Positions 40,005 to 50,061 of a stretch of DNA of 64,000 nt are shown here, in pieces. The stretch is from the NCBI GenBank assembly GCA_946965045.2, contig OX337229.1, positions 5,766,001-5,830,000 on the forward strand. The letters are read 5' to 3'. Numbering within the stretch: position 1 is the stretch's first letter; every line of letters begins with the position of its first letter. Source of the DNA: Epithemia pelagica (Eukaryota; Bacillariophyta; Bacillariophyceae; Surirellales; Surirellaceae). A model generated the notes under the pieces. The model saw nothing but the letters and a program-made list of their open reading frames with translations. It was not told the DNA's origin and did not search any database. The position numbers and the translations under genes were made by a program.

Positions 40005-41682
40005 CAAATGAATCGACTTTGGGGGCCGGCAATTTTCAATCATTAAATTTCATAGTAACGTTCATGTTCAGCATCGGGGGTGTAAAGAAGGGTTGGATGA
40101 ACTAGAATCCAGAAAGGCTATGCTTCGAAGCGCAGCCTTAACCCTAATTACAATACCCATCATGTGGTATCTCTTGTTTCTGCTATTCTTGATTCTCTCC
40201 CGTCTTATGTGAGATGTGAGCCATTGCGATAGAAAGGCTTGAACGTGAGGAGTGAGGAATGTGGGGGTAACCCTATAGTTGGTCAAGAGCCTACAGATAA
40301 AAATTGAGGGAGCGATGTACGCTGAAGTTAAATGGGGGGTCCAGGGCTATGGGGGGTCAGGAATTTGCAAATTACGGGTTGGCAGCCCATAAATGAAGTC
40401 AACTCAGCTTTTAACTTTGAAGTCAGTTCTTGGTTCTGCGGTAAGCAGTAAGCAGTCACGCATCTTCAGCGCTGGAGATCCAGCGCTAGAGAATCCCCAG
40501 CAAAGATTTTCTGTTGCGTGTATACGTTAGTCACCGTACTCTTTTCTCTGCACTGGTCACTTTTATCCTTTCTCATTTGTTTGTTTCATACTGGTCACTC
40601 TGTGTCATTCATTTGCTCCACACAGCCTTCCAAAGTGTCTGATTGCAATAAGAATGATGACTCTTCAACTGTGGAAGAGTGCAATGTGGATAGCAGTCCG
40701 AAGCACACCCCCAAAATGAAGGTTCTGTTAGAGGACACCTATCAGTGTATTCTTGAAAGGAGATAGTATTGACATGGCAACAAAACAAAAAGATTCTGCT
40801 GGATACCAAGCAACTATTCCACCACTGGAAAGGAAAGCTCTCACCAAGATAAGTGCTCTAGTTACTAGGAGTACTCCCCTAGCTAGGCATTTTTATCATG
40901 GTAGCACAGGTAGTCTTATCTCCAGCGGATGCGCATACCTAGATCCAGCAGAGACCTCTCCGGCGCACTCTAGCAGAGATGAGCTGTTGCGAGACCGACC
41001 TCTACTAGAGATTTTGGAACACACAAACTCAACAAATTCTTGAAAAAGGAACAATGGAGTTCCAATTCAATTGCCACAAAAGTTCTGCAAATTGACTTTT
41101 TACTTTTTCAGAAAGAAAAGTCGACTTAAAGTCAGAAGTCAGAAACTAAGATATTATTGACTTCCACGATTCGAGGTACGAGTAATGGTAGAAGTCGCAG
41201 CTCACGCTGACGTTGGAAGGTCATAGTTCAGAACTTGACTTCATGAAAAACGTTAAGTCAAAGTTGAAAATGTGGTGCTGTCCAACTTGATTTCACTAGG
41301 AAAAGAGAAAAGTCATGGGATCTCGGCTGGAAATTGACTTGACTTTCATGAAAAAAGTTAAAAGTTGTAAATTTTAGCTTAAAAGTGTAAAACAGTCAAG
41401 TAGAACTTCAACACTCAACACTCTGGTTGCGTTTTGCGTGATCACTGAACTCAGCCGTTCCATCCCGAAGGGTACTGTCTCTTTGGTTAGTGTCCACCGT
41501 GTCTTGTTTCTTTTTTGCAAGCTGCAAACGGTTGCGAGTTGCGCCCAAGAACCTCGGGAGAATTCGACGGGGAGCGTGTACGAGTATGAGGTTTGTTGCT
41601 TCCCCGTGAACTTACTGTAGACGACGATGCATGCAGCAATCCCGGGTCAAGACCAAAGACAGACGGGCGCGAAATAGTTGTT

Positions 41683-42300
41683 ATGCCCCAAGTACACATT
41701 AACCGAGACTCTTTACTCGGAAGCACAACCAACACCAACCACACGGGCACACGCACAGAAACAGAAGGAGACCGGGAAAACAAAAAAAAAGGAACCACAG
41801 AAGAGACAGAGGATTATAATATTCCATGGCGTCTCCCTTGTTGTCATCCCCTAATGAGACGAACGACAGGAGCCCACACCAACAAACTCAAACAAGATAA
41901 AGAATCGGAAATACACGTCGAGAGTCTCGATCCCACTCTTTCACCCCCCGATCCGTACCAAGACCCCACCAGTGGTTGTGGTGGCAGTATAATCATGTTT
42001 TGTCAATTGGTGCTGCCCTTTTTTTGTGCCTATATCTTTGTGTTGGTGACCACGGGCGTGACTCCCAGTTATTTGGTCGCCATGGCGAGTGCGGATGGAG
42101 AACCCATTTTTCTGCCCATGCTCGTGGCATCCCTGATTGTAATCTTGGGTGTCGGTGTACTGGTGCGTCGTCATGTGGAACAACAGGAACACTTGTTTTG
42201 GAGAACGGTACAAGAACGAAATCAAGCCCTCTTTCATTCTCATTCTTTCATTCCCTGGACAACGAGACAACACATGCTGCCTCTCACCAAGCGTTGGTAG
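41683..42300 (+). CDS. Two-helix membrane protein, intact copy
   Basis: The first ATG in frame is 41683, giving 205 aa. The N-terminal 105 residues are polar, Thr/Glu-rich, with a CCHP step and a Pro/Asp-rich segment. Two hydrophobic helices follow (about 108-130, LPFFCAYIFVLVTT region, and 146-163, MLVASLIVILGVGVLV), then a charged C-terminus with HVEQQEHLFW. The copy-1 version stops just before the first helix. The upstream region is shared with the CAP gene in copy 1, but here it is split by the 2.4-kb insertion. Family not recognised. Confidence 0.65.
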   Translation: MPQVHINRDSLLGSTTNTNHTGTRTETEGDRENKKKGTTEETEDYNIPWRLPCCHPLMRRTTGAHTNKLKQDKESEIHVESLDPTLSPPDPYQDPTSGCGGSIIMFCQLVLPFFCAYIFVLVTTGVTPSYLVAMASADGEPIFLPMLVASLIVILGVGVLVRRHVEQQEHLFWRTVQERNQALFHSHSFIPWTTRQHMLPLTKRW

Positions 42301-43142
42301 AGGCCTTGGAAGCGCAGCTATGGGTCCTCGACCAAGAACGAGCCCGAAAGCTGCGCCTTCCCCTACAAAAGCATCATTTTTAAACGTCAGTCTTTTTCCA
42401 ATCCACACGAATCTTTTTCGTATAGTGTTACGTTTCGTCCGCCCACGACATGGACACACTCGAACGAAACAAGAAACTCGGGCGAACTCGTCTATAAGAT
42501 TAAGGAAGAACGTGCCATGAGGATGGCCATTTCTCACAAATCATTGCTAGAGAAAAAGTAGACCTTTCATTTCAAATCCAAACAAATCTTTGCTTCTAGG
42601 TAGGCAGTTGTATGTTTCGTCACGTCACGACATGGACACACTCGAGAACCATGACTTCAAGCTATTATGAATTGAGAAAACTCTCAAGAAAGTATTCGCA
42701 TGGCAAAGAACTTGCACACTTTTTCGAGTCTCGTGGCTTTCCACGGTCCGGACACACTCTGCACAGGAAAACGGCACTGCAACAAAAGACCTCGGTAGAA
42801 TTCCCCAACGATGCTCTCCAGTCATTCCTCATGGTTGGATACAGGGAGACGGCCGGGCCCTGCGACTGGTCTGGCTCGTCGTTGAGCGCACACATGATTT
42901 TCCGAGGAGGAGGCCATTTGTTGTTGTTGTTGTTGTTGTTGTTGTGGGCCCTGTGGCACAAGCCTTCTGAACATTGATTCAAACGAATGACGACACGCAC
43001 CAAAATATACCATAGTCTTGGCAAATTGCGCAGAAACACAAAGACACCACTACCAACACACACGTGAACGTGTGCCGGAGCGTAGGTCCTCCTCCTGATC
43101 CACTCCCACAGTCTTCTTGTTGTTTTGTGTATATGTGTATGG
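42301..43142. other. Intergenic region
   Basis: No convincing gene. Two partly similar stretches (about 42398-42460 and 42560-42645) share CACGACATGGACACACTCGA, a minor local repeat. A TTG trinucleotide run is at 42918-42944. The region lies between convergent genes. Confidence 0.5.
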
Positions 43143-43898
43143 TTAGCCGGTGGCTTGTTCCACCGCTTGTCGGTACGATTGCACGACCAGATCCACCGTC
43201 GTTCGAAACACGTGTGGATCGCGGCCTCGTGGAGTGGGTTGGAGGGAAATGCCCACAATCAGTGTCATCGAGTGTCGTGTCGTTTGGGTCGCCGCAAGAC
43301 ATTCCGCCACTCGTTGGGCATAGACGGACAGGAGGGCATCGTCGCGTTGAGGGCCCAACAAATGGGACACGTCATAGTGGTACGCCGTGGGTTGAACGGG
43401 ACTGGGTTCCACTTGCACCAAGAGATAATTGCCGATGCGACCCTGCGTTTGCGAAATGCCCACGACCATGGCATCGCCAAAGACTTGGACGAGGAGATCG
43501 AGTGGAATGGGTGGTTCTGGTTGTTGTTCTTGTTGTTGATCTCCTTGTTGTTCCTCACTGCTGTTGCTACTACTACTAGTGCTAGTACTGGAGGGAGGAT
43601 GGATCCGGTAGGATCGAGTCAAGGTAATGGGAATGGAGGAGGACCGTGGAATGACATGCTCTTTCAAGGGTGCTGCCACCAGCAAATTCTCCAGGAGCGG
43701 GTGGGTGGTTTCCAAGGATGGTTCCGGAATGTCCAGTGTCGTGGCTGTGGTTGCCGGCAGGGCATTCGCAGTCGCAGCAGCGGGTGCTGTGGTAGTTGTG
43801 GTTGTGGTCGTAATCACCAAGTCGTCCAAGGTCAGTGGTCGTTGTTGGACCGTAGGAGTAGTATCCGTAGTGGTAGTTTCCTCCTCCTTGTCTGTCAT
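43143..43898 (-). CDS. Proteasome assembly chaperone 3-like protein
   Basis: The frame is open to 43970, but the first ATG is 43896-43898, giving 251 aa. The N-terminal half is Thr/Ser/Gln-rich and probably disordered. The last 110 residues follow the PAC3/PSMG3 pattern: a strand with VVGISQTQGRIGNYLLV, a VEPSP turn, a hydrophobic LLGPQRDDALLSVYAQRVAECL helix, LIVGISL strand and a final helix. PAC3 works with PAC4 in the cytosol to assemble the proteasome alpha ring. The protein is about twice the usual length (near 120 aa) because of the N-terminal extension. Confidence 0.65.
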   Translation of the reverse strand: MTDKEEETTTTDTTPTVQQRPLTLDDLVITTTTTTTTAPAAATANALPATTATTLDIPEPSLETTHPLLENLLVAAPLKEHVIPRSSSIPITLTRSYRIHPPSSTSTSSSSNSSEEQQGDQQQEQQPEPPIPLDLLVQVFGDAMVVGISQTQGRIGNYLLVQVEPSPVQPTAYHYDVSHLLGPQRDDALLSVYAQRVAECLAATQTTRHSMTLIVGISLQPTPRGRDPHVFRTTVDLVVQSYRQAVEQATG

Positions 43899-44498
43899 GG
43901 TATTTTTATTCGGGGACTCTTGCGTATTTGTGGTGGAAAGGATGCACAAAGTATCAAATGTACACGACAATATAATATATCGATTATCGATGTAACCTTA
44001 GTACGACGCCTCGAGAATGACGATGAGATTTGAATTTTCAAAAAGCTCAAAGAAGACCGACCATGGTGCAGTTTCGAAATGATTCTGGTTGCGTCTTCCC
44101 GCGCGAGCGCCGTCAGTGGCGGGCCACTAACTGAGACCGACGAATCTGACGTATTTCTACAATTCCCAAGAACTCGGAACTTCCAACGAGTACACAATTC
44201 TCATACTCACGATACCCGAACTCCGCTTTTCAGGAGTCGGCATTTGAGTGGCACAAAGTTGTAGTAGGAACTGTTGTATTATCATCATCATCACTGACGA
44301 TTCCAATGGGGGAACCTATCCTATGGTGTGGTGTTGCTTGAGAATAATACCAAGAAAGGAACAGAATTGTCGGTCACACCTTTGTATTTGTATTCAAAAA
44401 AAGACTCCTGTCTCGTAACCGTATCATCATTGTTACATTGTTGTTGTTGTATGTTGGCGCAAAACCAACGTGCAACACAGACTAGAACCGATACAATC
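43899..44498. promoter_or_regulatory. Bidirectional upstream region of PAC3-like and permease genes
   Basis: The region separates divergent genes and should hold both promoters. ATATATCGATTATCGAT (43975-43991) is a small AT-rich inverted pair. The frame of the permease is open through part of the region without a clear start. Confidence 0.4.
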
Positions 44499-46229
44499 AT
44501 GACTGTAGAACGTTTCATGCTGGGCGGCTGGATGATAGTCGTCCTCTCTCTTGCATCTGCTTCGTTTTGTCCTTTGGCCCTCGCATGGTCTCCACACCAC
44601 GCTGGGTTGGCTCGTGGTGTCCAACGGATGCAACCCTCCTCCTCTCGTCCAATGCTCCATGACAAAGACTCCATTGGAACACGGCCTCACTCGGCATTGT
44701 CCGTACTTCCATCTCGTTCTTCGTCTGCGTCATCATCATCATCATCATCTTCCACACCCTTGGAAGCCGTGGCGCTTTCTTCCACCTCCTCGGAACCACC
44801 CGTCTATTCCTCGTCTCCCTCGTTGCAACAACAACAACCACAAAACGAGCAAGACTCTTCTTCTTCCTTTTGGTGGCCCGTGGTGAGTGCCGCCTTGCTC
44901 ATTACGGGCAATACCTTTGGTGCGGGCAGTCTCGTCTTGCCCACCTTGGCGGCCGGACCGGGATTGGGCCCTTCCACGGCCGTCTTTGTCCTTGCCTATA
45001 CGCTCAATCTCTTGTCCGGTCTCACCTTGGCCCATGTCGCCATTACGCAATACGAACAACAGCAAGACAAGGAGGCAATTCCATCGTCGTTTCAAGAATT
45101 TGTCCAAACCAATTTGGACAGTCCGGAATTGGCCGTGACCATGTCCGGCATTTCCTTTGTCATGAATTCGCTCGTCTTGGCCTTTGATATTTCCCGCGTC
45201 GGGTGCCTGTTGCAAGGCGCCTTGCAGCACAATCCCTTGGTGACCTGTACGGCCTGGTCCGGCTTGTTGTGGGTCTTGGTGGCCACACAGAGTAGTCATC
45301 GCTTGTCTCAAGTGGCCAGTGGGTGTGTCTTGATTTTGTTTGCCAGTTTTGCCAGTCTGCTGGTACCCGGCTTGGCCTCCTTGACCAATCCGTTGGGCGA
45401 TTGGTTCGTACCGGGCACGGCCGCACACGATTCCAGTTTGTGGTGGCATTCCTTGACGGAATTGGCACCCGTCGTGGTGGTCTGTACCATTTTTCAAAAC
45501 ATTGTGCCCACCATTTGTCAATTGTTGCAGTACGAGCGGAGGCAATCCATGACGGCCATTGTCTTGGGATCCTCTCTCCCCTTGTTCATGTACATTGCCT
45601 GGTGTTGGGCCTGTTTGGGACAAGGAGGATTGGATTTGACCACCACGATGCATGGCATGACGACCAATCCACTCTTTGTCATCTTTTCCTTGGCCACACT
45701 GGCCGGTTCCTCCATTGGCTGTTCCCTCTCGTGTGCGTCCGAAATGGAACAGTTTGTGCAAAAGCAACAACAACGACTTTCGCAATCGAAACCACCCGTT
45801 CCTCCAGAAACGACTACTACCAAACCACGAACCAAAGCAGCAGCAGCCGATTCGGAGGGCTTTCAATGGATTACCGTCTTGGCGACGGTCGCTTTCCCCT
45901 GGAGTCTCAATGTGGCCTTTTCGCAAGGGGGTGATTTGACCAGTGCCTTGCATTGGGCCGGTGGATTGGGCAGTCCCATTTTGTATGGCATCATTCCGGC
46001 CCTCATGGCCTATCAACAACTCCAAACCAGCCAACAGCAGCAGCAAGACCAACGACAAGAAGAACAAGCGCCATCCATCATGGGACAACAAGTTGGCTTT
46101 GGAGTCTTGGGAGCCGCTTCGACGGGATTGTTTTGTGGCAATTTGGCCGATGGAGCCACAGCCTTGTGGCCCAGTCTCCCCACCGCGGCCGCGGCCGCCG
46201 TGGCTCTCACCGAAGCCGTGCCGATATAA
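44499..46229 (+). CDS. Aromatic amino acid permease-like transporter, probably plastid-targeted
   Basis: I chose the ATG at 44499 because it is followed at once by a good signal peptide (GGWMIVVLSLASASF); another ATG lies upstream at 44451. The protein is 576 aa. A Ser-rich linker follows the signal peptide, then about eleven membrane helices. The first helix has ITGNTFGAGSLVLP, the hallmark of the aromatic amino acid/HAAAP transporter family (compare the GTMIGAGMLALP pattern in bacterial Trp/Tyr permeases). ASASF at the cleavage region resembles the diatom ASAFAP plastid motif, so a plastid envelope location moving Trp, Tyr or Phe is likely. Long Gln-rich loops lie near the C-terminus. Substrate and location are inferred. 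Confidence 0.75.
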   Translation: MTVERFMLGGWMIVVLSLASASFCPLALAWSPHHAGLARGVQRMQPSSSRPMLHDKDSIGTRPHSALSVLPSRSSSASSSSSSSSTPLEAVALSSTSSEPPVYSSSPSLQQQQPQNEQDSSSSFWWPVVSAALLITGNTFGAGSLVLPTLAAGPGLGPSTAVFVLAYTLNLLSGLTLAHVAITQYEQQQDKEAIPSSFQEFVQTNLDSPELAVTMSGISFVMNSLVLAFDISRVGCLLQGALQHNPLVTCTAWSGLLWVLVATQSSHRLSQVASGCVLILFASFASLLVPGLASLTNPLGDWFVPGTAAHDSSLWWHSLTELAPVVVVCTIFQNIVPTICQLLQYERRQSMTAIVLGSSLPLFMYIAWCWACLGQGGLDLTTTMHGMTTNPLFVIFSLATLAGSSIGCSLSCASEMEQFVQKQQQRLSQSKPPVPPETTTTKPRTKAAAADSEGFQWITVLATVAFPWSLNVAFSQGGDLTSALHWAGGLGSPILYGIIPALMAYQQLQTSQQQQQDQRQEEQAPSIMGQQVGFGVLGAASTGLFCGNLADGATALWPSLPTAAAAAVALTEAVPI

Positions 46230-46485
46230 CACCCAAGCCACAAAAAAGCGAGAGCCATGCCCATGCCGTCACGGATGAAACAACCACTGTAGTTTGACTG
46301 TAATTTGCTAACCCACACACTGCTATATTTTTGCCACGACACCAATCCTTCACCTTGTTTGTAGTAGATATATGGTCCAGAGAATCCTCCGTTCTTTTAA
46401 AACGATTAATACAAAGTCCCACGAGTTTCCAGTCGTTGGACTGATACATTCCTTTATCGTTCCACCAAACTCAAAATCCTTCTCC

Positions 46486-48168
46486 TCACAGATTGTTCCG
46501 AGAGTTCGTGTTGCTGTTCGTTCTGCCCGTATCACTGGCATTATCCTCCTCCCGTGGTTTCGTTGTCGTCGAATCCTGGTCGTGGGTAGATGATCCTGGT
46601 CTTGTGGTGGTGGAGCGAGACTGCGAGGTAGTACGGCTCGAACTACGGTTTCGTGGTGGGTGGGAACGGTTTTGTTGTTGTTGTACTACTGGTGGTTGTG
46701 TACGTGAGCGTGAAGAACGTGGTTGTGGTACTGCTGGTTGCGGTTCGTCTTTTTCCAAGGATGGTGCTCTAGTATTCGTGTTTTGTGGTTTCCTCCTCCA
46801 AGCTTGGGGTGGTGGGTTGGGATTCCTTTCGTCGTCATTGTTGTTGCGAGGATGATAAAAGGTCGAACGGTCGGGCCAGTTGTACGGACGATTATTAGAC
46901 GACGACGATACTCCCGCAAGATTTTGTGCCAAGGGATGCTCGGTGTTGGGCGTTTGAGGACTGTCGATCGTACTACGAGAGGTTCGCACCAACTGTTGTT
47001 CAGCAAAACACACATTGCAAATCACCTTCCCGGTTCGTGTGCGTCGAGCCGTGTCCCATTCGTCGGGGGTGAGAATGGCCTGACAGGACGAACACGTGTA
47101 GTCTTGACAGTCCTGACGCAAGGCCTGCAATTCTTGGAGTTGTTCTTGCAGCTTGATTTGGGCGGCTGTTTGTCGTGTTTCAAAGGCTGCCTTGTGACGT
47201 TTGGCCAAGGCCTCGCGCGTTTTGGAAGCATTGGTCAAGGATTCTCGAAACAATTGGCTTTGTTGCAAAAATCCTTGTTCCTCTTGAAACACTTGACGAT
47301 GCAGTTCTTCCGAAGTTCGATTCTTTTGTAACGACGCGGTTTGCCACGCATTTAACAAATCCTGCAACGAGGGCTCGTTTTCCTCTGCCGAGTTGGCATC
47401 GATGACATTGTTATTGTTGTTGTTGTTTTGGTTTCCATTCAGACTCGAGGGTGGTGGTTGTGCGAGACGCCGACCCGCCCATTGATACCGTTCTTGCACG
47501 GCACGATCGACCATACGACGAGGACCAACGGCTCGATCCAAGACGGCATTGTATCCATGGTCCCCCATTCCTCCACGGTTTAATCGAGGATCCTGGTCCC
47601 CCACATACTGGGACAATTCGACATAGTCGTCCGAATCCAACTGGACTCCATCCAACATGCCATTGTCGTCGTCATCCTCTGTACTAGAACTACTAGCTGG
47701 CCCATGCTCCGTGTCCTGGTTGGTCCGCGAGTCGTCTTCCAAGCCAAGGCTTTGCAATTGTTCGGCTTGTTGTTGCAAGTATTGTTCCAAGTCATATGGA
47801 GATAGACTTTGGCTGACATCATTCTGAGAGGGATCCGCAAATTGGGGATCCACGGCCACGTTGTTACGATTGTGGAGGGCCTTGCGCAAGGATGCGGCAG
47901 GATCTATCAGATATTCGTCGTCGTCGTCGTCGTCGTCTTTGTGGTTGACGCGAGGCTTGTTTGTACTACTACAGCGACAAGTCGTCCTTCGTGTTCTTCG
48001 TACTTTTGTGTGTGTCGGATGCTGTTGCCCTTCCCTTCGATGCAACACCATGCACGAACTGCTAAAGGAAAGAGCCACCGGAACCCAAGTCGCACCCAAT
48101 ACGAGTAGGGTAACCCACCAGCAGCCATGAATGACAACGAGGGTCCGAGGAGGAGGAGGAGGACCCAT
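46486..48168 (-). CDS. Signal-peptide protein with a GATA-like zinc knuckle, possibly plastid-targeted
   Basis: The first ATG that gives a signal peptide is 48166-48168 (560 aa); the open frame reaches 48291. Residues 8-36 form a hydrophobic segment ending VPVALSFSSS, similar to the plastid-targeting cleavage motif with Phe at +1. The rest is acidic, then a coiled coil rich in Gln/Glu (about 300-370) and a CSSC-x18-CNVC zinc knuckle (about 373-398). The C-terminal 140 residues are Asn/Pro/Ser/Arg-rich and disordered. A CxxC-x18-CxxC finger can bind DNA, RNA or protein. Function unknown. Confidence 0.6.
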   Translation of the reverse strand: MGPPPPPRTLVVIHGCWWVTLLVLGATWVPVALSFSSSCMVLHRREGQQHPTHTKVRRTRRTTCRCSSTNKPRVNHKDDDDDDDEYLIDPAASLRKALHNRNNVAVDPQFADPSQNDVSQSLSPYDLEQYLQQQAEQLQSLGLEDDSRTNQDTEHGPASSSSTEDDDDNGMLDGVQLDSDDYVELSQYVGDQDPRLNRGGMGDHGYNAVLDRAVGPRRMVDRAVQERYQWAGRRLAQPPPSSLNGNQNNNNNNNVIDANSAEENEPSLQDLLNAWQTASLQKNRTSEELHRQVFQEEQGFLQQSQLFRESLTNASKTREALAKRHKAAFETRQTAAQIKLQEQLQELQALRQDCQDYTCSSCQAILTPDEWDTARRTRTGKVICNVCFAEQQLVRTSRSTIDSPQTPNTEHPLAQNLAGVSSSSNNRPYNWPDRSTFYHPRNNNDDERNPNPPPQAWRRKPQNTNTRAPSLEKDEPQPAVPQPRSSRSRTQPPVVQQQQNRSHPPRNRSSSRTTSQSRSTTTRPGSSTHDQDSTTTKPREEDNASDTGRTNSNTNSRNNL

Positions 48169-48723
48169 GATTGTTCTATGAGACTTGGTTGGTCGAATCC
48201 AACAATCCAAACGTGGTCTGTGATCGAATAAGGTCTCACTCAAAGACAACAAGGAAGAAGAAGAACTGTGGAGGAGAGGATTCTTTCTCAAGTGTCCAAT
48301 GTCAGAGATTCAAACCACCAGAACAAACGGTGCACCTCAAATTCCCATGGCGGCCATTGTGTGCCATCTGGAATCTGAAATCTGGCGAAATGAAAAAAAA
48401 ACGGGGCGAGAAATGGGGGGATGAAAAAGCTATGTCTCCTCCGCGTTGCTGCTCCTTCCATAGCGACAGCTAGAGGAAATCGAAAGTCAACCTCGGCACC
48501 CTAGGAGTTGGTGGCTGTTGTGTTCTTCTCACAATCTGTGGAAAGGAAGGGAGATGGTATATGCTCTTGTTGCTGTGGTAGAACAGTAGCTACGATCGCA
48601 GCCGCGCGAATGTGTCCTGACACGTACCCTCTAGAGCTAGAGGCCAAGAGGCTCTGCCTATTCTTGATCGGTAAACTACTTAGAGAAACAAGTATCCGTT
48701 TTGTATCCTTTTTATTCGAACGT

Positions 48724-48759
<36 letters not shown>

Positions 48760-48957
48760 CTCTCGGTTTTCGGATCCAATCTGTAACATATTGTGTGCAT
48801 ATATGTGGTTGTGCAGGTCGTTCCCCTTGAAACGTCTGTACTGTTGTGGTTGTGTGCTGTAGGGTGTTGTGAATCCAACGAATAGAGGGTGGTCGTGGTG
48901 GCTTGCCAGACTAGTCCTCGTCGTTGTTGTCCATTCTACAAGAGAAACTGTGCTGTA
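48169..48957. other. Intergenic region with a GA microsatellite
   Basis: No convincing gene. A run of about 13 AG units lies at 48730-48755. The spacer contains the upstream region of the zinc-knuckle gene and the 3' region of the PDZ gene, both on the minus strand. Confidence 0.5.
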
Positions 48958-50061
48958 TTAATTGAATCCACCCAGCCATCGTTGTTTGCCTCGTCGAACC
49001 AAAATGGTAATTTCTTGTGGCAATTCGCTAATGATATGGGCAAAACTGGCTTCCTTCATTTTGTCACATAAGATATCATTGACACTCAAAATATGATCAT
49101 TTTCTTTCAAGACGGTCTTGCTCCAAATGGAATCATCGGCAATTTCCTTGATACACAAGACCCCCCAATACCAGACCACCATTCCCAAGTCCTTGTAGGT
49201 CATGTCGGCCTTGGGTTTGACGACTGTCGCTTGGACCAAGGAATCTTGGCCGGATGGATTCAAGACTTGGACATGCAAATAAGAGTCGCGTTGATAACAA
49301 GTGTGCAACAATTCCGTTGTGCGCACGGCGTTGAAACTGGGACCAATGGTAGTGCCATTCACCAATCGCATGGAATCGCCGGGTTGAATGAGCGAGTATT
49401 GACGAATGATACCACCCACGGAATCGACCAAGACGGGACTGGCACCCGCATTCGCACCACCATTGCTGTTGCTGCGACGCAATTTCATCAACCGCTTTTT
49501 CGTCGTGGGAGGCGCATCGACCAAGTCCAACGTCCACTCGTGATTGTCGGAAGCAGCAGGCGCAGAAGTAGGCGCTTGGTCGGTCATGGTCACCACCACG
49601 GGCGTGTCCCCGACGGGTCCTTTTGCCGTCCCAGTGCCGCCATTCTCGGTGGCAGGTGCTTGGTCGTTGTTGTCATTGTTGTTTTCTTCTTCCTCTTCTT
49701 CTTCGACAATGGCCACAGCCAACGAATCTTGGGTAAAACTATGATTGCTATTGCCATTGCGCGACGAAACCGACGACGATTGTTTGGTCGGTGTCAATTT
49801 GGTAAAGGACGAGGCCGATCCTTGACTGCTACTCCGCGAATGCGTCCGCGTGTGTTGCTTATTCTTTTTATTGGAGGCATCCATGTCGGGTGGTTTCAAG
49901 AGACCGGGTTTCAAAAAGGTAATGCTGCGCAAATACGCATCCTTGGGTCGACCCACCACCGAACCAACTTCCGAGGCCAAGGCCGTCGTGGCCACCGAGG
50001 CATCGTCCGATCCCGGACCGGGAGGACCGCGAGGAATACGAGCCAATTGTGTCGCGTTCAT
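48958..50061 (-). CDS. PDZ-domain protein
   Basis: The 367-aa ORF starts at ATG 50059-50061. The N-terminal 190 residues are disordered: Ser/Lys-rich, with an acidic Glu/Asn run. Two PDZ-like units follow. The first (about residues 205-270) reads DSVGGIIRQYSLIQPGDSMRLVNG; the second (about 290-355) reads LGMVVWYWG and NDHILSVNDILC with a closing ITILVRRG strand. Two PDZ units in a soluble protein suggest a scaffold that binds C-terminal peptides. The first repeat lacks a clear GLGF loop. It is divergent from the large ATPase gene. Confidence 0.7.
   Translation of the reverse strand: MNATQLARIPRGPPGPGSDDASVATTALASEVGSVVGRPKDAYLRSITFLKPGLLKPPDMDASNKKNKQHTRTHSRSSSQGSASSFTKLTPTKQSSSVSSRNGNSNHSFTQDSLAVAIVEEEEEEENNNDNNDQAPATENGGTGTAKGPVGDTPVVVTMTDQAPTSAPAASDNHEWTLDLVDAPPTTKKRLMKLRRSNSNGGANAGASPVLVDSVGGIIRQYSLIQPGDSMRLVNGTTIGPSFNAVRTTELLHTCYQRDSYLHVQVLNPSGQDSLVQATVVKPKADMTYKDLGMVVWYWGVLCIKEIADDSIWSKTVLKENDHILSVNDILCDKMKEASFAHIISELPQEITILVRRGKQRWLGGFN

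Larger units (their letters stand above)
39029..41475. mobile_element. Non-coding 2447-bp insertion of unknown class
   Basis: Comparison with copy 1 (join at 7437/7438) shows extra sequence flanked by TGT on both sides (39026-39028 and 41476-41478). No convincing gene is present. CTGAGTTCAG near the left end (39033-39042) is complementary to CTGAACTCAG near the right end (41445-41454), a weak candidate inverted repeat. Inside, a block of about 230 bp is duplicated (39403-39647 and 39782-40004), sharing TAGCTAGGATTGAGTACAAT and CAAGTCGACTCCATT. The right half is rich in AAGTCA/TGACTT words. It resembles a non-autonomous element or composite of such elements. Confidence 0.6.
31716..42013. repeat. 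Segmental duplication, copy 2 (with two insertions)
   Basis: This is the second copy of 4035-7972 in direct orientation. It is enlarged by the Harbinger element (33316-37066) and by the insertion at 39029-41475. Normal flanking sequence continues past 42013 without a break, so this copy keeps the original right flank, while copy 1 keeps the original left flank. Confidence 0.95.

Noticed and set aside
4035-42013. The 3.9-kb direct repeats could be giant LTRs or target-site duplications of one 23.7-kb element.
   Set aside because: They contain several ordinary genes with their promoters and have normal flanks on the outer sides, so a segmental duplication fits better.
44745-46241. A 498-codon minus-strand ORF opposite the permease gene.
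   Set aside because: Its Gly/Gln/Arg-rich sequence is the antisense of membrane helices; the permease reading is clearly the real one.
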